A stretch of 64,000 nt of DNA from an uncultured Microbacterium sp. GTDB lineage: Bacteria > Actinomycetota > Actinomycetes > Actinomycetales > Microbacteriaceae. The notes beneath the pieces are model-generated. The model saw only the letters and a program-made list of their open reading frames with translations. It was not told the origin of the DNA and ran no database searches. Made by a program: the position numbers and the translations under genes. Numbering within the stretch: position 1 is the stretch's first letter; each line of letters opens with the position of its first letter. The stretch lies in NCBI RefSeq assembly GCF_947489255.1, contig NZ_CANLCY010000003.1, positions 372,001-436,000 on the forward strand. Reading direction: 5' to 3'. Shown in pieces: positions 54,506-62,062 of this stretch.

Positions 54506-54534
54506 TTGACACTGATTACTAGAGCTGCTAACTA
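54506..54534 (+). promoter_or_regulatory. Consensus promoter for the F420-type oxidoreductase gene
   Basis: TTGACA (54506-54511), a 17-bp spacer, and TAACTA (54529-54534), in an unusually AT-rich patch. This is the best sigma-70-type promoter in the window, 69 bp before the start codon. Confidence 0.75.
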
Positions 54535-54602
54535 TTTAGACCACTGATCTCTTGGTAGCGCTCCCGGGAATGGGTCCGGTTCCGTCGCGGTTGTCCTCGG
54601 GC

Positions 54603-55238
54603 ATGACAACCGTAGGAATCATCGGCGCAGGAAACATCGGTTCGGCTCTCGCACAGGGCTTCGCGGATCACGGTTACGACGTGGTCATCGCGAACTCCCG
54701 TGGGCCGGAGACCCTGGGCGACCTGGTCGCCTCGGTGGGCGACCGCGCTCGCGCCGCCACCGCCGAGGAGGCCGCCGAGGCCGGCGACATCGTCGTGGTG
54801 ACCGTGCCCCTGAAGGCGATCGACGACCTCCCCGTCGCCCCGCTCGCCGGCAAGACCGTTCTCGACACCAACAACTACTACTTCGAGCGCGACGGTCGCA
54901 TCGCGGCTCTCGATGAGAAGGAGACCACCACCTCGCAGATGCTGCAGGAGCGCCTCCCCCAGTCGGTCGTCGTGAAGGCGTTCAACCACATCCCCGCCGC
55001 CGACATCCTCACCGACGGTGCCCCCGCCGGTAGCGCGGACCGCCGCGCGCTCGCGACGTCGAGCGACTCCGACGAGGCCGTCGACCTCGTCACCCGCATC
55101 TACGACCAGTTCGGTTTCGACACGGTGAACGTCGGCCCGCTCGCCGAGAGCTGGCGCGTCGAGCGCGACCAGCCCGCGTACGTCGTGCGTCAGACCCGCA
55201 CCGAGCTCGAGCAGAACCTGGCCCGCGCCGAACGCTGA
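54603..55238 (+). CDS. NADPH-dependent F420 reductase-like oxidoreductase
   Basis: 211 residues. Rossmann motif VGIIGAGNIGSALAQGFADH at residues 4-23, NSRGPETL at about 34 and the family phrase VVKAFNHIPAADI. It resembles F420-dependent NADP reductases (Fno-like) and the NAD-binding domain family often found with them; an alternative is a general NADP-binding oxidoreductase with another cofactor. It is driven by a strong TTGACA/TAACTA promoter. It is convergent with the metB gene, with a P2 palindrome and a terminator between. Confidence 0.82.
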   Translation: MTTVGIIGAGNIGSALAQGFADHGYDVVIANSRGPETLGDLVASVGDRARAATAEEAAEAGDIVVVTVPLKAIDDLPVAPLAGKTVLDTNNYYFERDGRIAALDEKETTTSQMLQERLPQSVVVKAFNHIPAADILTDGAPAGSADRRALATSSDSDEAVDLVTRIYDQFGFDTVNVGPLAESWRVERDQPAYVVRQTRTELEQNLARAER

Positions 55239-55254
55239 CCCTCTCCCCTCGCGC

Positions 55255-55310
55255 GAGGCGTCGGAATTCGTCTCCCGGGGAGGCCCCGGAGCGACGAATC
55301 CCGCCGACTC
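55255..55310. repeat. P2 palindrome, copy 3
   Basis: Left arm 55255-55274 and right arm 55291-55310 match at 16 of 20 positions with the same 16-nt loop length as the other P2 copies. Right arm ends CCGCCGACTC. It lies between two convergent genes, 16 bp after the oxidoreductase stop. Confidence 0.85.
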
Positions 55311-55326
55311 ACCTGAGAAATGAACG

Positions 55327-55358
55327 AACCCGGCCCCGCAAATCGCGAGGGCCGGGTT
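55327..55358. terminator. Bidirectional terminator
   Basis: AACCCGGCCC (55327-55336) pairs with GGGCCGGGTT (55349-55358), with T-rich flanks on both strands. It separates the convergent oxidoreductase and metB genes. Confidence 0.88.
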
Positions 55359-55377
55359 TCGTCGTTTCCGGGCGCGG

Positions 55378-56538
55378 TCAGAGGGCCGCGAGGGCCTGGT
55401 CCACGTCGGCGATGAGGTCGTCGACCGACTCGATGCCGACCGACAGGCGCACGATGGTCTCGGGAACGGCCAGCTCGGTGCCGCGGACCGAGGCGTGGGT
55501 CATGGCATCCGGGTAGTTCACCAGCGACTCGACGCCGCCGAGGGACTCGGCGAGGGTGAACAGGCGGGTGGACTCGGCGAAGCGGCGCGCGGCCGCGCCG
55601 TCGGCCAACTCGAGCGACACGATGCCGCCGAAGCCGCTCATCTGCGCCGCGGCGAGCGCGTGCCCGGGGTGCGTGGGAAGCCCGGGGTAGTAGACCTTCG
55701 CGACGCGGTCGTGGGCGAGCAGGTGCTCGGCGACGGCCTGCGCGTTGGAGCTGTGACGCTGCATGCGCACGGCGAGGGTCTTGATTCCGCGCGTGGTCAG
55801 GTAGGCGTCGAACGGGCCCGAGACGGCGCCCGCGGCGAACTGCAGGAACTGCACCTTCTCGGCCAGCGCGGCGTCGGCGAACGCGAGGGCGCCGCCCACC
55901 ACGTCGCTGTGCCCGCCGAGGTACTTCGTCGCGGAGTGCACCACCACGTCGGCGCCGAGCGAGAGCGGGCGCTGCAGGGCGGGCGAGGCGAAGGTGTTGT
56001 CGACGACGACGATGGACCCGGCCGCGTGACCGAGTCGCGCGAGACCGGCGATGTCGGTGATGCGCAGCATCGGGTTGCTGGGCGTCTCGACCCAGACCAT
56101 CTTCGGCGCGCGTTCCTCGATGGCCGCGGTCACGGCATCCAGGTCGCTCATGTCGACGACGCGCAGCTTCACGCCCCAGGGGCCGAGCACGCGCGCGAGC
56201 AGGCGGTAGGTGCCGCCGTAGACGTCGTTGCCGAGGAGCACCTCGTCGCCCGGGACGAGGGCGGCGCGCAGCAGGGCGTCCTCGCCGGCGAGACCCGAGG
56301 CGAAGGACAGCGCGCGGGCGCCGCCCTCGAGGGCGGCGATCTGCGTCTCGAGCGCGGTGCGCGTGGGGTTGCCGCTGCGGCCGTACTCGTACCCGCCGCG
56401 CAGGCCCCCGATGCCGTCTTGCGCGTACGTCGTCGAGACGTGGATCGGCGGGATGACCGCGCCGGTGGTCTCGTCGGGCGCCTGGCCCGCGTGGACGGCG
56501 AGGCTGTCGAAACCGCGGGCGGCGTCGTGGGTGCTCAT
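55378..56538 (-). CDS. metB: Cystathionine gamma-synthase/lyase (Cys/Met metabolism PLP enzyme)
   Basis: 386 residues. Tyr and Arg contacts in YEYGRSGNPTR, Asp180-type ring contact in VVVDNTFASP and the PLP Lys205 in HSATKYLGGHSDVVGG. Such enzymes either condense O-succinyl- or O-acetylhomoserine with cysteine, or split cystathionine to cysteine. Next to a cystathionine beta-synthase, cleavage (reverse transsulfuration) is equally possible. Its start overlaps the upstream gene stop by four bases (ATGA), so the two are co-translated. Confidence 0.88.
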   Translation of the reverse strand: MSTHDAARGFDSLAVHAGQAPDETTGAVIPPIHVSTTYAQDGIGGLRGGYEYGRSGNPTRTALETQIAALEGGARALSFASGLAGEDALLRAALVPGDEVLLGNDVYGGTYRLLARVLGPWGVKLRVVDMSDLDAVTAAIEERAPKMVWVETPSNPMLRITDIAGLARLGHAAGSIVVVDNTFASPALQRPLSLGADVVVHSATKYLGGHSDVVGGALAFADAALAEKVQFLQFAAGAVSGPFDAYLTTRGIKTLAVRMQRHSSNAQAVAEHLLAHDRVAKVYYPGLPTHPGHALAAAQMSGFGGIVSLELADGAAARRFAESTRLFTLAESLGGVESLVNYPDAMTHASVRGTELAVPETIVRLSVGIESVDDLIADVDQALAAL

Positions 56539-57539
56539 GCGGAGTGCTCCTGGGAGGTCGGGGGAAGGACGGATGCCGACGGCTCGACCTCGTAACCGCG
56601 GGCGGTCATCCAGTCGTCGTCGAAGATCTTGCTGAGGTAGCCGCGGCCGTGGTCGGGCAGGACAACGACCACCACGGCCTCGGCCGGGAGGTCGCGGGCG
56701 ACGCGCAGGGCGCCCACGACGGCCATGCCGCTCGAACCGCCGACGAGCAGGCCCTCCTCGCGGGCCAGGCGACGCGTCATGGCGAAGGACTCGGCATCCG
56801 AGACGCGCTCGTACCCGTCGACGAGGGTGGGGTCGAAGGCGGGGGGCCAGAAATCTTCGCCGACGCCCTCGACGTCGTAGCCGTGGATGTCGCCGCCCGA
56901 GTAGATCGAGCCGACGGGATCGACCCCGACGATGCGCACGGAGGAGCCGGCGACCTCGCGCAGGTAGCGTCCGGTTCCGGTGATGGTGCCGCCGGTGCCG
57001 ACGCCGGCGACGAAGTGCGTGAGGGCGCCGTCGGTGTCGCGCCAGATCTCGGGACCGGTCGTCTCGTAGTGACTGCGCGGTCCGTTCGGGTTGGCGTACT
57101 GGTTGGGCTTGAACGCCCCGGGGATCTCGCGCACGAGACGGTCCGAGACGCTGTAGTACGAGTCGGGGTCGTCGGGCTCGACGTTCGTCGGCGTGACGAC
57201 GACCTCGGCGCCGTAGGCGCGCAGCACCGCGCGCTTGTCCTCCGCGACCTTGTCGGGGACGACGAACACGCACCGGTATCCGCGCTGCTGCGCCACGAGG
57301 GCGAGGCCCACGCCGGTGTTGCCGCTGGTGGGCTCGACGATCACGCCGCCCGGTTGCAGCAGACCGTCGCGCTCGGCGGCATCCACGATGTTGGCCGCGA
57401 TGCGGTCCTTGGCGGAGCCACCGGGGTTGAAGTACTCGATCTTGGCGAGCACCGTGGCGGCGATGCCGTCGGTGACGCGGGACAGGCGGACGAGGGGGGT
57501 GTTGCCGACGAGGTCGGCGACGCTCTGGGCGTAACGCAC
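56535..57539 (-). CDS. Cystathionine beta-synthase (catalytic core only)
   Basis: 334 residues with PLP Lys44 in NPGGSAKDRIAANIV, the substrate loop TSGNTGVGLA (71-80) and GVGTGGTITGTGRYLREV. The sequence and length fit CBS-type enzymes better than cysteine synthase (DSYYSVSDRLVREIPGAF, YDVEGVGEDFWP), but the C-terminal regulatory CBS-domain pair of the mycobacterial and eukaryotic proteins is missing. It would join homocysteine and serine to cystathionine. GTG 57539 has an AGGA site; a TATGCT box (57649-57654) lies about 110 bp upstream. Confidence 0.85.
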   Translation of the reverse strand: MRYAQSVADLVGNTPLVRLSRVTDGIAATVLAKIEYFNPGGSAKDRIAANIVDAAERDGLLQPGGVIVEPTSGNTGVGLALVAQQRGYRCVFVVPDKVAEDKRAVLRAYGAEVVVTPTNVEPDDPDSYYSVSDRLVREIPGAFKPNQYANPNGPRSHYETTGPEIWRDTDGALTHFVAGVGTGGTITGTGRYLREVAGSSVRIVGVDPVGSIYSGGDIHGYDVEGVGEDFWPPAFDPTLVDGYERVSDAESFAMTRRLAREEGLLVGGSSGMAVVGALRVARDLPAEAVVVVVLPDHGRGYLSKIFDDDWMTARGYEVEPSASVLPPTSQEHSA

Positions 57540-57743
57540 GATGGCATCCTGAGGGGTTGGGGGCGCCCGAGGCGGGCGCGGCTGACGGGGTCGTCGAAAG
57601 AGAACGCGGGGGCGTTCAGCGACAACAGCGACAGGTCAGCACGCGGTCAGCATACCCGAGCGGGGAGCGCGGCGATACGGATGCGTCACGCGGCGTCACC
57701 GGAGCCGGATGCCGTCGGGACCGGTACGACGACGAGACCGCCG

Positions 57744-58592
57744 TCAAGAGACCGCGCCGAGGAATTCGTCGAAGCTCTGCGCGGGACGACCCGTGACGCG
57801 CTCGACGTCGTCGGAGACCCCGGCGAGGTCGCCGCTGGCGATGGAGGTGTAAGTGCTGACCCAGGCGTCGACCTGCCACCGTGGCGCGCCGAAAGCGGCT
57901 CGCGACGCGTACGCCTCGTCGACGGTCTCGTCGAGGAAGCGGACGGGATGGCCCCGCACGGCCGAGATCTTCTCGGCCACCTCGGCCATGGTCAACGCCT
58001 CGGGGCCGGTGAGGTCGTACGAGACGTCGGCGTGGGCGGACGGATCGCGCAGGACCGCCACGGCGGTGGCGGCGACGTCGGACCGCGAGACGAGCGAGCA
58101 GCGCCCCTCGCCTGCGGGACCGCGGATCACCCCGTCGTCACCGGCGAAGAGCTCCATCATGTCCATGTAGAAGTTGTCGCGCAGGAACGTGAAGCTCATC
58201 CCCGACGCGCGGATGATGTCCTCGGTCGCCGCGTGGTCGCGCCCGAGGGTGAACACCGCGTCGGGTGCGGCGGCCAAAAACGACGTGTAGACGATCGAGC
58301 GCACGCCGGCGGCGGCTGCGGCCTCGACGAACGTGCGGTGGTGCTCCACGCGGTCGGCCGTCTCCGACGCCGAGACCATCAACAAGGTCTCGACGCCCTG
58401 CAGCGCGGAGCGGGCGGCATCCGTGTCGGAGTAGCGGGCGACGTGGACCTCGGCGCCGTCGAGACGCGGGGCGCGCGACGCATCGCGCACGAGAAGACGC
58501 TGCGGGATGCCGCGGGCGGCGAGGTCGCGGGCGACGCGGCCTCCCACGGCGCCGGTGGATCCGGTGACGGCGATGACGGGCGGCATGGACAT
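57744..58592 (-). CDS. NmrA-like NAD(P)-binding oxidoreductase
   Basis: 282 residues. Rossmann motif VTGSTGAVGGRVARDLAARG at 9-28, and the extended-SDR phrases VYTSFLAAAPDAVFTL and TGPEALTMAEVAEKIS. The NmrA group mostly senses redox state or reduces quinones (like QorB); the catalytic Tyr-Lys of classical SDRs is not present. It is a single-gene unit on the minus strand; the substrate is unknown. The gap upstream of the transsulfuration gene (57540-57743) shows only a -10-like box. Confidence 0.82.
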   Translation of the reverse strand: MSMPPVIAVTGSTGAVGGRVARDLAARGIPQRLLVRDASRAPRLDGAEVHVARYSDTDAARSALQGVETLLMVSASETADRVEHHRTFVEAAAAAGVRSIVYTSFLAAAPDAVFTLGRDHAATEDIIRASGMSFTFLRDNFYMDMMELFAGDDGVIRGPAGEGRCSLVSRSDVAATAVAVLRDPSAHADVSYDLTGPEALTMAEVAEKISAVRGHPVRFLDETVDEAYASRAAFGAPRWQVDAWVSTYTSIASGDLAGVSDDVERVTGRPAQSFDEFLGAVS

Positions 58593-58694
58593 ACGGCCTC
58601 CGGGGGTGAGCGGTGCCTCCAGCGTATTGCGCCGCGCACTCCCCCGGCCGGGAATTGCCTCACCGATGGAGCTTCGCGCCGCCGGGGAGCTGCG

Positions 58695-59015
58695 TCAGGT
58701 CGCGGGCGCCACCAGACGTGCCACGCGGACGCGCACCGTCGCCGTCTCGTCGTCGTCGCCGGCACCCCGGGCCGCCGCCGCGACCGCCGCGGCCACGGCG
58801 GCGCTGTCGTCGTGCGCGGAGACGCCGATGCAGACCGTGATGGCCCGCGCTCCCGGCACGTCATCGACCGCGGAGAGCGATCCCTCGACGTCGGCGACGT
58901 GTTCGAACGCCCGAGCGACCACGGGCCGCGCGGAATAGCACTCGCGCACGCCCTCGACCGCCGTGACGGCCAGGTCGATGCGCGGCGCCAACTCGGCTGC
59001 GGTGATGCGGGTCAT
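58695..59015 (-). CDS. Hypothetical protein linked to Asp23/sigma-factor module
   Basis: 106 residues, mostly Val, Ala, Asp and Glu, beginning MTRITAAELAPRIDLAVTAV; the middle has AITVCIGVSAHDDSAAV. It lacks signal or membrane segments. Its start overlaps the stop of the Asp23-like gene by four bases, so it belongs to that operon. The beta-strand/helix alternation resembles a truncated Asp23-like fold, but the match is weak. Confidence 0.6.
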   Translation of the reverse strand: MTRITAAELAPRIDLAVTAVEGVRECYSARPVVARAFEHVADVEGSLSAVDDVPGARAITVCIGVSAHDDSAAVAAAVAAAARGAGDDDETATVRVRVARLVAPAT

Positions 59016-59593
59016 CGGTCTTCCCCCTCGTCCAGATGCACGTCGCCGACGGTCACGTCGACCCGGCCCACCTTCAGATCGCCGTGACGCTCGATCGCCA
59101 GACGGATGCCGTCGCGCATCTCGTCGACGGCGGCGGCGATCGCGCGCCCGAAACGCACGCTGACCGTCACGCGCACGTCGAGCGGCGCGTCGGGCTCGGG
59201 CTGATTCAGCCGCACCCGACCGACGAGCAGGCCCTCGATGCCGTCGCCCACCGTACGGATGAGCTCGTAGAGCGCGCCCTCGGTGACGACGATCTCGGTG
59301 CCGTCCTCGGTGCGTGCCAGGGGGATGTCACGGCCGGAGCGGAATTCGCGCATCACCTCCCGCATGATGCTGTCGTACCAGGAGTCCGCGAGCGGCTCGG
59401 CGGCCTGCTCCTCCACGATCTCGCGGGACAGCCGGCCCATGCGCTCCATCGAGGCGAGGATCGCCTGGCACTCGGCGTTGCGCTCGATCGCGGAGATGCG
59501 GGGGGTACGCCCGCGGTCGAGATACGCGGAGAGATCCTCCAGCGAGTAGCCGGAGCCGCCGATGTCGTCGTTGTGCTCGCTCAATCCGATCAC
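59012..59593 (-). CDS. Asp23/Gls24-family envelope-stress protein
   Basis: 193 residues. GTG 59593 overlaps the sigma factor stop (GTGA). The C-terminal half (about 105-185) carries the Asp23 pattern VRVTVSVRFGRAIAAAVDEM and ERHGDLKVGRVDVTVGDV. The N-terminal third is polar with SYLDRG-type helices and the middle has SIMREVMREF. In firmicutes Asp23 proteins associate with the membrane under alkaline or envelope stress. It is translated right after the ECF sigma gene, which suggests co-regulation. Confidence 0.75.
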   Translation of the reverse strand: MIGLSEHNDDIGGSGYSLEDLSAYLDRGRTPRISAIERNAECQAILASMERMGRLSREIVEEQAAEPLADSWYDSIMREVMREFRSGRDIPLARTEDGTEIVVTEGALYELIRTVGDGIEGLLVGRVRLNQPEPDAPLDVRVTVSVRFGRAIAAAVDEMRDGIRLAIERHGDLKVGRVDVTVGDVHLDEGEDR

Positions 59594-60132
59594 CTCCACT
59601 CCTGCATGCGTTCCAACACGGTCTTGCGCGCCCGGGCGAGCCTGCCGCGGACGGTGGCGGCCGACTCCCCCACCTCGACGGCGATCTCGTCGTAGCTGTG
59701 CCCACCGACCTCGCGCAGCACCCACACCACACGGAGCTCCTCGGGCAGTTCCGCCAGCACTCTCTTCAACGCGTCCATCTGCGACGACGCCACGGCCGAG
59801 CGCTCCGGGTCGTCGGCCGCCGAGACCATCTCCTCGTCGATCTGATCAGAGATCTTGCGCGAACGAAGGCGGTCCGTGGCTTTGCGCGACACGATGGTCG
59901 TCAGCCAGCTTCGCACCTTCTCCGGATCGGTGAGATCTGGAAGGCGACGCCACGCCGTGATGAGGGCCTCCTGCACGCAGTCGTCGGCGTCGGCCCGTGA
60001 TCCGGTGAGGCGCGTGGCGAAGGCGACGAGGAACGGCGCGTGTCGACGCACCAGCACTCCGAAGGCCATCTGGTCGCCGTCGGCCGCGCGCGACGCGAGG
60101 AAGGCGTCGGTGGCGGTGGACAAAGAGGGCAT
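59590..60132 (-). CDS. ECF-type RNA polymerase sigma factor
   Basis: 180 residues with sigma region 2 (DADDCVQEALITAWRRLPDL, near 46-65) and region 4 (ELPEELRVVWVLREVGGHSY then EIAVEVGESAATVRGRLARA). No anti-sigma factor gene is evident; the two Asp23-like proteins in the same operon or divergently encoded may fill a related sensing role. Divergence from the Asp23 gene at 60253 across a 120-bp gap with paired GAACC motifs suggests it drives that gene, but spacing is not the usual. Confidence 0.87.
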   Translation of the reverse strand: MPSLSTATDAFLASRAADGDQMAFGVLVRRHAPFLVAFATRLTGSRADADDCVQEALITAWRRLPDLTDPEKVRSWLTTIVSRKATDRLRSRKISDQIDEEMVSAADDPERSAVASSQMDALKRVLAELPEELRVVWVLREVGGHSYDEIAVEVGESAATVRGRLARARKTVLERMQEWR

Positions 60133-60252
60133 CGTTTTCCTGTCAGCGAATTCTCAGCGTCGAACCGTGACGTTTCGCGAATCCGGTTCGTCCCCATAGC
60201 GAAACACCCCGCACCCTCCGCTGTCGGGGATCTTGACGAAAGGACGCTCCTC

Positions 60253-60666
60253 ATGGCACAGAACTCCTCTCTCTCGGCCGACGCCCGTACCAGCGGCGGC
60301 AAGACCGTCATCGTCGACCCCGTGGTCGCCAAGGTCGCCGGCATCGCCGCGGCCGAGGTCCCCGGTGTCCACGCGCTCGGCGGCGGCGCCGCGCGCGTGA
60401 TCGGCAACATCCGCCAGGCCGTCGGCGCGAAGGACTACGCGCAGGGCGTGAGCGTCGAGGTCGGCGAGACCGAGGTCGCCGCCGACATCGCGATCCAGGT
60501 CGACTACCCCGAGCGCATCCAGCGCGTCGCGGACGACGTCCGCTCGGCCGTGCGTCGCGCGATCACCGAGATCGTGGGCATGAAGGCCGTGGAGATCAAC
60601 GTGACCGTGGTCGACGTCTACATCCCGAGCGACGACGACGAGCAGGAGGAGGCACGCGTCCACTGA
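60253..60666 (+). CDS. Asp23/Gls24-family envelope-stress protein
   Basis: 137 residues. The core is the Asp23 pattern: GKTVIVDPVVAKVAGIAAAE, VPGVHALGGGAARVIG, GVSVEVGETEVAADIAIQVD, YPERIQRVADDVRSAVRRAI and MKAVEINVTVVDVYIP, with a C-terminal acidic tail. It is full length for this family. The N-terminal 15 residues are flexible. It is divergent from the ECF sigma operon, so the two Asp23 genes and the sigma factor make one stress module. Confidence 0.9.
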   Translation: MAQNSSLSADARTSGGKTVIVDPVVAKVAGIAAAEVPGVHALGGGAARVIGNIRQAVGAKDYAQGVSVEVGETEVAADIAIQVDYPERIQRVADDVRSAVRRAITEIVGMKAVEINVTVVDVYIPSDDDEQEEARVH

Positions 60667-60677
60667 CGTGCCGTCCG

Positions 60678-60708
60678 GGCCCGCGAGCACCTCGCTCGCG
60701 GGCCTTTC
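60678..60708 (+). terminator. Terminator after the Asp23 gene
   Basis: GGCCCGCGAGC (60678-60688) pairs with GCTCGCGGGCC (60694-60704), followed by TTTCCT. It begins 12 nt after the Asp23 stop. Confidence 0.87.
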
Positions 60709-60814
60709 CTCTGCCGTCGAGGCGAGCCGTTCGGCGGGCGGCGTCAAGAGAGCCCCCCGTGTCGGACCCGACCGCTATCGTCGGCCACACCCCACCCCGA
60801 CACCCAGGAGTCCC

Positions 60815-61654
60815 ATGCGCATCGCCCTCACCGGCTCGTCCGGCAAACTCGGCACCGTCGTCGCCGGCGAGCTCCGCTCCGCCGGCCACGACGTGATCGG
60901 TCTCGACGTCCGCGGCGAGCGCGGCCCCGGGTTCGTCCAGGTCGATCTCACCGACTACGGCCAGGTCATCGACGCCCTCGCCGGCGTGAACGATCAGCAC
61001 AGCGGTGTCGACGCCCTGGTCCATCTCGGCGCGATCCCGGCCCCCGGCATCCGCTCCGATGTCGCGACCTTCCACAACAACATGACGAGCACGTTCAACG
61101 TGTTCTGGGCCGCCGTGCGTCTCGGCATCCGGAAGATCGTCTACGCCTCCAGCGAGACGGTGCTGGGTCTGCCCTTCGACGTGCCGCCGCCCTACATCCC
61201 CGTCGACGAGGAGTACGCGCCGCGGCCGGAGTCGGTCTATTCGCTCGTCAAGACGCTCGAGGAGCGCATGGCCACCGAGCTCGTGCGCTGGAACCCCGAC
61301 CTGTCGGTGACGGCCCTGCGCTTCTCGAACGTCATGGTGCCCGAGGACTACGCCGAGTTCCCCTTCGACGCCGACGCCCGCACCCGCAAGTGGAACCTGT
61401 GGGGGTACATCGACGCGCGCGACGGCGCTCAGGCGATCGAACGCGCCCTCGAGGTCGCCCCGGCGGGCTTCGAGACGTTCATCATCGCCGCGGCCGACAC
61501 GGTCATGACCCGCCCCAACGTCGAACTCGTCGCCGAGGTGTTCCCGGGTGTCGAGACGCGCGAGCTCGGCGAGAACACGACCCTGCTCTCGATCGACAAG
61601 GCGCGGCGCCTGCTGGGGTACGACCCCCAGCACTCCTGGCGCGACGGGCGCTGA
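60815..61654 (+). CDS. NAD-dependent epimerase/dehydratase
   Basis: 279 residues of the extended SDR family. MRIALTGSSGKLGTVVAGEL is the NAD-binding Rossmann start, and the catalytic Tyr-Lys appears as VYSLVKTLEE. ASSETVLGLPFDVPPPYIPV has the conserved Ser and Thr near the active site. Such enzymes act on nucleotide-sugars or other sugar derivatives; the substrate cannot be told. CAGGAG precedes ATG 60815 at ideal spacing. Confidence 0.87.
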   Translation: MRIALTGSSGKLGTVVAGELRSAGHDVIGLDVRGERGPGFVQVDLTDYGQVIDALAGVNDQHSGVDALVHLGAIPAPGIRSDVATFHNNMTSTFNVFWAAVRLGIRKIVYASSETVLGLPFDVPPPYIPVDEEYAPRPESVYSLVKTLEERMATELVRWNPDLSVTALRFSNVMVPEDYAEFPFDADARTRKWNLWGYIDARDGAQAIERALEVAPAGFETFIIAAADTVMTRPNVELVAEVFPGVETRELGENTTLLSIDKARRLLGYDPQHSWRDGR

Positions 61655-61688
61655 CCCGCGGCCCGTGGGGGCGTGACAGACTCGGCGA

Positions 61689-61988
61689 ATGGATGCCGAT
61701 GAGCCGACCACGCCCCCACCGGCACCGCCCGCGCCCGCCGCAGGGGAACCGGTGATCCCGCTGCCGACGGCGCAGGAGAAGGAGACGAAGTTCCTCGCGC
61801 GAAGCGGAGCGGTAGTCATCCTCCGCCTCATCGACACCGGGCGGTTCGAGGTCAAGCTCGACACCCGCGGCGACTACACCGCGACGCTGCTGCACGACGG
61901 GAACACGTTCGCGCTGCACCCTGCTCCCGGTGTGCACGCCATCGGGGGCACCGACCTCACCGCCACCGACCTGTACGAGCGGTTCTGA
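61689..61988 (+). CDS. Hypothetical small protein
   Basis: 99 residues: a Pro/Ala-rich flexible N-terminus (about 1-30) and a beta-rich core (LRLIDTGRFEVKLDTRGDYT, ATLLHDGNTFALHPAPGV). No signal peptide or membrane segment is seen. CAGACT (61677-61682) ends six bases before the ATG, another leaderless-like pattern. It lies between the epimerase and the flavoprotein on the same strand, but has no recognised family. Confidence 0.55.
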   Translation: MDADEPTTPPPAPPAPAAGEPVIPLPTAQEKETKFLARSGAVVILRLIDTGRFEVKLDTRGDYTATLLHDGNTFALHPAPGVHAIGGTDLTATDLYERF

Positions 61989-62062
61989 CCGCGAGCACAA
62001 GCCCCGCCGCCGGTCGGCGCGCGGCCGGTTGACTGGGGTCCTCGACCTTCGGGAGGACCACC

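Noticed and set aside
60162..60192. ECF-type promoter GAACC...CGTC upstream of the Asp23 gene
   Set aside because: The spacing between the two elements is about 22 bp instead of 16-18, so I did not annotate it, although inverted GAACC motifs are present.
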